This document shows, one piece after another, positions 48,133 through 53,410 of a stretch of 53,410 nucleotides of DNA; position 1 is the first letter of the stretch, and each line of letters opens with the position of its first letter. The DNA is from Clostridiales bacterium. GTDB taxonomy: Bacteria > Bacillota > Clostridia > Oscillospirales > Oscillospiraceae. The notes under the pieces were generated by a model, which did not search any database, had not been told where the DNA came from, and saw only the letters and a program-made list of their open reading frames with translations. The stretch lies in the NCBI GenBank assembly GCA_012718935.1, contig JAAYBH010000212.1:1-53410 (forward strand). The letters are read 5' to 3'. The translations under genes and the position numbers were made by a program.

Positions 48133-48972
48133 CTATTTTCCGGACATGCTTCTCTGTCTCAGCGCTTCATACATAATAACAGAAGCTGAAACAGAAGCGT
48201 TAAGCGATGATATTTTGCCGACCATTGGAATACGAACTCTGAAATCACAGTTTTCGAGTATAAGCCGGCTGAGCCCCGCGCCTTCCGAACCGATGACCAA
48301 GGCGGCAGGTCCGGTCAGGTCTGTCTGCCAGATGTGGCTCTCGCCGTCGGCATCGGCTCCGTAAACCCACACGCCGGCTTTCTTCAGTTCGCCAAGGGCT
48401 GCTGTTAAATTTGATACTCTTGCAACGGCAAGGTATTCCACGGCTCCCGCCGATGTTTTTGAGACCACCGCCGTCATTCCGGCGCTTCTTCTCTTTGGGA
48501 TGATAATCCCATGCGCCCCCGTACACTCTGCCGTTCTGATGATCGCACCAAGATTATGCGGATCTGATATCTCATCACAAACGATGATGAGGGGCTGTTC
48601 GTTCCTGTCTTTTGCTGTCTGAAGGATATCCTCAATGCTCACATACGCTTTTACGGAGGCCAGCGCAATAACACCCTGGTGATTCTTCGTGACGCTCATC
48701 GCGTCAAGCTTTCTCCTGTCTGCCTCCACGACGACGGTCCCCGCCTGACGGGCTTTTGACGCAATATGTCCGAGAGATGCGTCCGTCTCACCCTTGGCGA
48801 TATAAATTTTATCAATCGGCCTTCCGGCTCGAAGCGCTTCAATAACAGCGTTCCTGCCTTCGACAATGCCTTCCGACCTGTCTGCGTCAGCCTCCGAGGA
48901 TTCCTCCCGGCTGCGGTATGGATCCATATGGCGCGGAACCGGCTTCCTTTTTCTGAATGTGCCGTCGTCCAT
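48133..48972 (-). CDS. rlmB: 23S rRNA (guanosine(2251)-2'-O)-methyltransferase RlmB
   Basis: IVEGRNAVIEALRAGRPIDKIYIAKG; DEISDPHNLGAIIRTAECTGAHGIIIPKRRS; IGSEGAGLSRLILENCDFRVRIPMVGKISSLNASVSASVIMYE. Confidence 0.95.
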   Translation of the reverse strand: MDDGTFRKRKPVPRHMDPYRSREESSEADADRSEGIVEGRNAVIEALRAGRPIDKIYIAKGETDASLGHIASKARQAGTVVVEADRRKLDAMSVTKNHQGVIALASVKAYVSIEDILQTAKDRNEQPLIIVCDEISDPHNLGAIIRTAECTGAHGIIIPKRRSAGMTAVVSKTSAGAVEYLAVARVSNLTAALGELKKAGVWVYGADADGESHIWQTDLTGPAALVIGSEGAGLSRLILENCDFRVRIPMVGKISSLNASVSASVIMYEALRQRSMSGK

Positions 48973-48990
48973 TTATGTTTACCCCGTTTA

Positions 48991-50151
48991 TTATAACAGT
49001 TCCTTTATCTTATCGACCATATCGAGCCGTTCCCACGGAAGGTCGAGATCGTTACGGCCAAAATGACCGTAAGCCGCCACCTGGCGGTAGATGGGATTTC
49101 GAAGTCCAAGGTAGGATATGATTCTGCTGGGCTTGAAATCAAAAAGACGACCGATAACATCTTCAATTTTCTCGTCGGAAATCACTCCCGTTCTCCGGGT
49201 ATCCACCAGGATCGAGACGGGCTGCGCAACTCCGATGGCATATGCGATTTCTATCTGGCATGCCTTTGCCAGCCCTGCCGCGACAATATTCTTTGCCGCA
49301 TACCTGGCCATGTATGCGGCGCTGCGGTCGACCTTCGTCGGATCCTTGCCTGAAAAAGCGCCGCCGCCGTGGCTTGCATACCCTCCGTAGGTGTCCACAA
49401 TAATCTTGCGCCCGGTCAGACCGGAATCTCCTACGGGTCCGCCGGTCACAAACCTGCCGGTGGGATTGACGAAGACCTTCGTATTTTTTGTAATCAGATT
49501 CGAAGGGATCACGCGCTTGACAACACATTCCAGAATGCTCTCGCGCAGGTTTTCCGTGCTTATATCGGGATTGTGCTGGGCTGAGACAACGACGGCCGGG
49601 CAGCTGATGATTTTTCCGCTGCCGTCATACTCCACCGTAACCTGGGTTTTCCCGTCAGGCCTTAAAAAACCGAGCTCACCGCTTTTCCTGACCTCTGTAA
49701 GCTTGCGCGCCAGAGCGTGCGCCATTGAAATCGGAGCGGGCATATATTCCTCGGTTTCATCGCAGGCAAAACCGAACATCATGCCCTGATCACCCGCCCC
49801 CTCCTCGCTGGAGTCGTCATAAGCGTTATTGACGCCCATAGCGATATCGGGGCTTTGCTCCTTGATTGATGTCAAAATCGCACAGCCGTTATAATCAAAC
49901 CCGAGCTCCGGGTTAACATATCCGATCTGCCTGATTGTCTCCCTGGCGATACCGGGGATATCGACGTAGGTGTTCGTTGTTATTTCGCCCATGATCACTG
50001 CCATACCCGTCGATACAACCGTTTCGCAGGCAACGCGCGCATGGCTGTCTCCGGCCAGTATGCCGTCCAGGACGGCGTCTGAAATCTGATCGCAAATTTT
50101 GTCGGGATGGCCTTCGGTCACCGATTCTGAAGTAAATATTCTGTTCGACAT
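48991..50151 (-). CDS. metK: S-adenosylmethionine synthase
   Basis: [67 protein letters not shown]. Confidence 0.98.
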   Translation of the reverse strand: MSNRIFTSESVTEGHPDKICDQISDAVLDGILAGDSHARVACETVVSTGMAVIMGEITTNTYVDIPGIARETIRQIGYVNPELGFDYNGCAILTSIKEQSPDIAMGVNNAYDDSSEEGAGDQGMMFGFACDETEEYMPAPISMAHALARKLTEVRKSGELGFLRPDGKTQVTVEYDGSGKIISCPAVVVSAQHNPDISTENLRESILECVVKRVIPSNLITKNTKVFVNPTGRFVTGGPVGDSGLTGRKIIVDTYGGYASHGGGAFSGKDPTKVDRSAAYMARYAAKNIVAAGLAKACQIEIAYAIGVAQPVSILVDTRRTGVISDEKIEDVIGRLFDFKPSRIISYLGLRNPIYRQVAAYGHFGRNDLDLPWERLDMVDKIKELL

Positions 50152-50402
50152 TAATAACAACCTCCTTGGGCTTTCTGTATATACCAAACAACTATAACAC
50201 ATATTAATGATAACTTAAAGAACAAATTCTTCAGATATTCATGCATAAATGACATGCCGGGGAGCCACGCTACCGTGCGATTATTAAGTATAAACCCAAA
50301 GGAATATTTTTCATGCACTGGTATAATTCCCATTTTATAGTAAATCATAATATCGAATCCAAATATTGGACATGGATATTTGATTTGATGGAGGTTTTCT
50401 TA

Positions 50403-51404
50403 ATGAAAATGAGAAACAGCAAATCGCTCCGTACCGCGCTGTCCCTGGTACTGCTGCTCATGGCTCTCGGCTTTTTGTGGGCAGGCGTACCGGCTCTCGC
50501 AGCGGACGATATGACTGAAATCACCGTGCAGAACATGAATCCCATCGCCAAGGACCTGGAGTATGCGACTTTCAGAAACATATCGATACACGGACAGTTT
50601 TCGGCAATAGACCCGGATGGGGACGCCGTCACCTTCGAAGTATCCGGCGTACCGAAGAAGGGCACCGTAAAGGCTGAAAAGGACGGCAGCTTCATCTACA
50701 CTCCCGGAGACAACAAAAAAGGCCGTGACACCTTCTCTTATCACGCGATCGACGCAAACGGCAATATTTCAAACAAGGCGACAGTTACTATATCAATCAA
50801 CAAGCAGTCCACAAAAATCACGTATGCCGATATGGCGGACAGCAGTGCCCATTATGCCGCTCTTGTCTTGGCCGAAAAGGGCATCCTAATCGGTGAGAAA
50901 CTGGGGAACGACTTTTTCTTCCACCCGGACAGCCTTGTGACAAGGGGTGAATTTCTGGCCCTTTGCCTGGGGCTCAGCGATGCCGAAATGCTCAAAGGCA
51001 TCACAAGGACCGGCTTTGCTGACGATGGCAGTATTCCGGCATGGGCGAAACCGTATGTCTCCACTGGACTCATGACAGGCATCATCACCGGTTATAGAAA
51101 TGATAGCGGTCAGCTTGTTTTCTCGCCTCAGAAACCGATTACTTTCAGCGAGGCTGCCGTCCTCATGAATAACATGCTTGAAATCACCGATGTTGCCGCT
51201 GTCGCAGCGATGGAACAGACGACCTGCCCTGTCTGGTCATATCAGGCGGAAGCAAATCTTGAAGCGTGCAATATCATGCCGTCTATGGGCGCCTATTGCG
51301 GAATGAACGTCACCCGAGCCGAAGCTGCCGAAATGCTCGTTGCGGCTATGGACGTCATGAAGCACCGGGACGGCGGCAGTCTGCTCCTCAAATGGGCTAA
51401 CTGA
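50403..51404 (+). CDS. secreted protein with Ig/cadherin-like domain and S-layer homology (SLH) repeats
   Basis: Signal peptide MKMRNSKSLRTALSLVLLLMALGFLWAGVPALAADD; DPDGDAVTFEVSGVPKKGTVKAEKDGSFIYTPGDNKKGRDTFSYHAIDANGN; SLH-like ITYADMADSSAHYAALVLAEKGILIG...VTRGEFLAL; GGAGG RBS. Confidence 0.85.
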   Translation: MKMRNSKSLRTALSLVLLLMALGFLWAGVPALAADDMTEITVQNMNPIAKDLEYATFRNISIHGQFSAIDPDGDAVTFEVSGVPKKGTVKAEKDGSFIYTPGDNKKGRDTFSYHAIDANGNISNKATVTISINKQSTKITYADMADSSAHYAALVLAEKGILIGEKLGNDFFFHPDSLVTRGEFLALCLGLSDAEMLKGITRTGFADDGSIPAWAKPYVSTGLMTGIITGYRNDSGQLVFSPQKPITFSEAAVLMNNMLEITDVAAVAAMEQTTCPVWSYQAEANLEACNIMPSMGAYCGMNVTRAEAAEMLVAAMDVMKHRDGGSLLLKWAN

Positions 51405-51427
51405 CAGCGTCCGGTCTATATCAGTCA

Positions 51428-51462
51428 GCGGGGTGCGCATGCCTGTTGCGCGCCCCGCTTTT
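51428..51462 (+). terminator. rho-independent terminator
   Basis: GCGGGGtGCGC...GCGCgCCCCGC-TTTT. Confidence 0.75.
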
Positions 51463-51529
51463 GCTCTTTACACAGCAGCTTTAAAACTGTAAAATATTCC
51501 GCAGATACAGATAACGGAGGAGAACTGAA

Positions 51530-52117
51530 ATGCTATTTGATCTTTCCCGCCGCGAAGCCATGAATTTGTTGAAGAAATACAACAGGGAGCCGTTCCACAT
51601 CATGCACGCGCTAACCCTTGAAGGTGTTATGAGCTGGTATGCCGAACCCCTCGGTTATTCGGATGAAAAGGACTACTGGTCTCTTATCGGCCTACTGCAC
51701 GATATCGACTTTGAGCTGTACCCCGAACAGCACTGCCAAAAAGCGCCGGAGCTTCTGCGGGAAGCCGGCGTCTCCGAGGCTGCAATCCGCTCAATCTGCA
51801 GCCATGGCTACGGCATCTGCAGTGATGTTCAGCCGGAGCATGAGATGGAAAAGGTTCTTTTTGCCGCTGACGAGCTGACCGGCCTCATCTTCGCCGCCGT
51901 CAAGATGCGCCCTTCCCAGAGTGCCTCCGACCTGGAGGTTTCGAGCCTTAAGAAAAAATTCAAGGACAAGAAATTCGCCGCCGGCTGCTCCAGAGACATC
52001 ATCGAGCAAGGCGCCGGAATGCTCGGCTGGGACCTGGACAAGCTCTTCGATCTGACCATCCAGGCCATGCGCGCCTGCGAGGACGATGTGAAGCGGGAGA
52101 TGGAGCAGTACTCCTGA
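51530..52117 (+). CDS. HD-domain hydrolase-like protein
   Basis: MHALTLEGVMSWYAEPLGYSDEKDYWSLIGLLHDIDFELYPEQHCQKAPELL (HD motif); RBS GGAGGAG. Confidence 0.85.
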   Translation: MLFDLSRREAMNLLKKYNREPFHIMHALTLEGVMSWYAEPLGYSDEKDYWSLIGLLHDIDFELYPEQHCQKAPELLREAGVSEAAIRSICSHGYGICSDVQPEHEMEKVLFAADELTGLIFAAVKMRPSQSASDLEVSSLKKKFKDKKFAAGCSRDIIEQGAGMLGWDLDKLFDLTIQAMRACEDDVKREMEQYS

Positions 52118-52147
52118 GGCTCGAAAGAATGATCGGGAGAGATTTAT

Positions 52148-53281
52148 ATGGACCTTTCTCAATCCGTTGATTTTCTGCTTGGGAATGCCGGTGATGTAAT
52201 CAGATACCGGCTTCGTAAGGAAATTCTGCATGATCTGTCTGAGACTGAGGAAGCAAATTATCTCGACCGAATCATGCGCCTTCCCTATTATCGGCTGCTG
52301 GAAAAGTATCAGAGGCCGAATGGGTTTATCGGGGTCGGGCTACATTCTTATGATAAGTTCCAGGAGACGCCGTTTCAAGACGCGGAGAACGCCGCGCGGC
52401 TCATATCGTATTACGCCATACCGCGGACAGTCCCACTCGTCCGCAGATTCGCCGAGGCCTTACAAGATGAGCGCGTATTGGAAGAAGAGTTTTCTTTTTT
52501 GAATTCCGTATTAAAACAGTTTAAGAACCGGCACATCGGTACGGAGAGCGGTTCAAGCCTGCAGCTTCTGATCGACGCCTGTCTGGCGCTGATGGGCTTC
52601 GGGGACGACGGCTGCATTGAGAGAACGAAGAAAATCAGCTTTGACGCTATCGAAAGCGTCCTGTCGCTGAAAAGCTTCCTGGATATCACGCAATACAACC
52701 CCAATGTCCATAGAAAATACAACTACCCGTACATACTGCCCGAGACGCTGTACCCGTGCGGTTATCATCTGCAGGTGCTGTCCCATACCTATTCCTGGAG
52801 AAACACCGAAAGATTAAAGACGCTTGCCGACGCGTTGAATCACCTGAGCGCGATCACACCTGAGCCTGTGCACATCCACGTAAGAGCCGACAACAGATAT
52901 CATACGCCGTTATGGGAGCTCAGCCGGCCGATCAAGCCGTATGTAACAAATTTTACGGATTATGTCTGTTACCGGAGAGTGCTGACGGATATCGTGAAGC
53001 TCGGTATCGGCAAACAGGTCGAGGTTACGAAATTATCCGCCGAGCGCCTGCTCGACGACTTGAGGACAGACGGTATTCTGAGGCTGGCTTTTAAAGGCAC
53101 CGCTGAAAAGAGAAAATTCAAAGCCTGTCTTGAATACCCGGGACCGTACAACGATGTCAAACTGGAGCCCGATTACGATAGCGACATGAAAATCTGGTGC
53201 GACCTGACCTTTTGGGCGGTGGAGTTTTTATATTTGTATGATGTCAGTCTGATGCAATCGTCATCTATGATTCACGAATGA
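52148..53281 (+). CDS. hypothetical protein, no family recognised
   Basis: 377-aa ORF, MDLSQSVDFLLGNAGDVIRYRLRKEILHDLSETEEANYLDRIMRLPYYRLLEKYQRPNGFIGVGLHSYDKF; predicted soluble, helical. Confidence 0.75.
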   Translation: MDLSQSVDFLLGNAGDVIRYRLRKEILHDLSETEEANYLDRIMRLPYYRLLEKYQRPNGFIGVGLHSYDKFQETPFQDAENAARLISYYAIPRTVPLVRRFAEALQDERVLEEEFSFLNSVLKQFKNRHIGTESGSSLQLLIDACLALMGFGDDGCIERTKKISFDAIESVLSLKSFLDITQYNPNVHRKYNYPYILPETLYPCGYHLQVLSHTYSWRNTERLKTLADALNHLSAITPEPVHIHVRADNRYHTPLWELSRPIKPYVTNFTDYVCYRRVLTDIVKLGIGKQVEVTKLSAERLLDDLRTDGILRLAFKGTAEKRKFKACLEYPGPYNDVKLEPDYDSDMKIWCDLTFWAVEFLYLYDVSLMQSSSMIHE

Positions 53282-53332
53282 TGGATAAAATAGGCTGGAT
53301 AGCCGGCCTATATCCAAAGCACGGAGGTTTAC

Positions 53333-53410
53333 ATGAAAAAAGCAGGATTATTTGCCGCACTGGCCATCTTTATTCTGTCAGGCTGCGGAGCGGCTGTACA
53401 GTCACCGGGA
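53333..53410 (+). CDS. lipoprotein, N-terminal fragment (truncated by window edge)
   Basis: GGAGG then ATG: MKKAGLFAALAIFILSGCGAAVQSPG; lipobox LSGC. Confidence 0.75.
   Translation, partial: MKKAGLFAALAIFILSGCGAAVQSPG

Noticed and set aside
50152-50402. Possible SAM riboswitch upstream of metK
   Set aside because: The short metK leader shows no recognisable SAM-I/SAM-II core by eye; would need an Infernal search to exclude fully
1-53410. CRISPR array, prophage, transposon, toxin-antitoxin or defence island
   Set aside because: No regularly spaced repeats, integrase/transposase, cas, or recognisable toxin/defence domains in any frame of the provided ORFs

Overview
The window looks like a Clostridia/Oscillospirales-type chromosomal segment, judged by gene content and order. 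It is densely packed, and almost all genes lie on the minus strand in long, often overlapping operons. Recognisable blocks are: rsmB-fmt-def-priA-rpoZ-gmk-remA-yicC; a J-domain/DUF5685 pair; cdaA-cdaR; a class V aminotransferase with a DUF3343 (putative Se/S carrier) protein; ispF-ispD-carD; an ispH-rpsA fusion with plsC, cmk and a BaiN/YhiN-like oxidoreductase; rpiR, rluB, dacF; ytfJ-DUF2953-scpB-scpA-M50 protease; engB-lon-clpX-clpP-tig; thrC-yraN-rnhB-rbgA-lepB-lepB-rplS; tcdA; pbpA with an FHA-FtsW/RodA fusion; an EF-G-like GTPase; a P-type-ATPase-like membrane protein; and rlmB-metK. Plus-strand exceptions are a DUF1540 protein, a rhomboid-like protein, and a short right-end cluster (SLH protein, HD-domain protein, an orphan and a lipoprotein fragment). 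I saw no CRISPR array, transposon, prophage, tRNA or rRNA gene. The observations most worth a second look are: (1) a 770-aa protein that appears to be a catalytically degenerate P-type ATPase; (2) an FHA-FtsW gene whose reading frame continues upstream through a TM segment with no ATG/GTG/TTG, pointing to an ATC start; (3) a rhomboid-fold protein lacking the catalytic motif and carrying a Cys/His zinc-binding tail; (4) a Cys-rich J-domain protein translationally coupled to DUF5685; (5) the DUF3343/aminotransferase pair. All family calls were made by eye from the translations; no database search was run.
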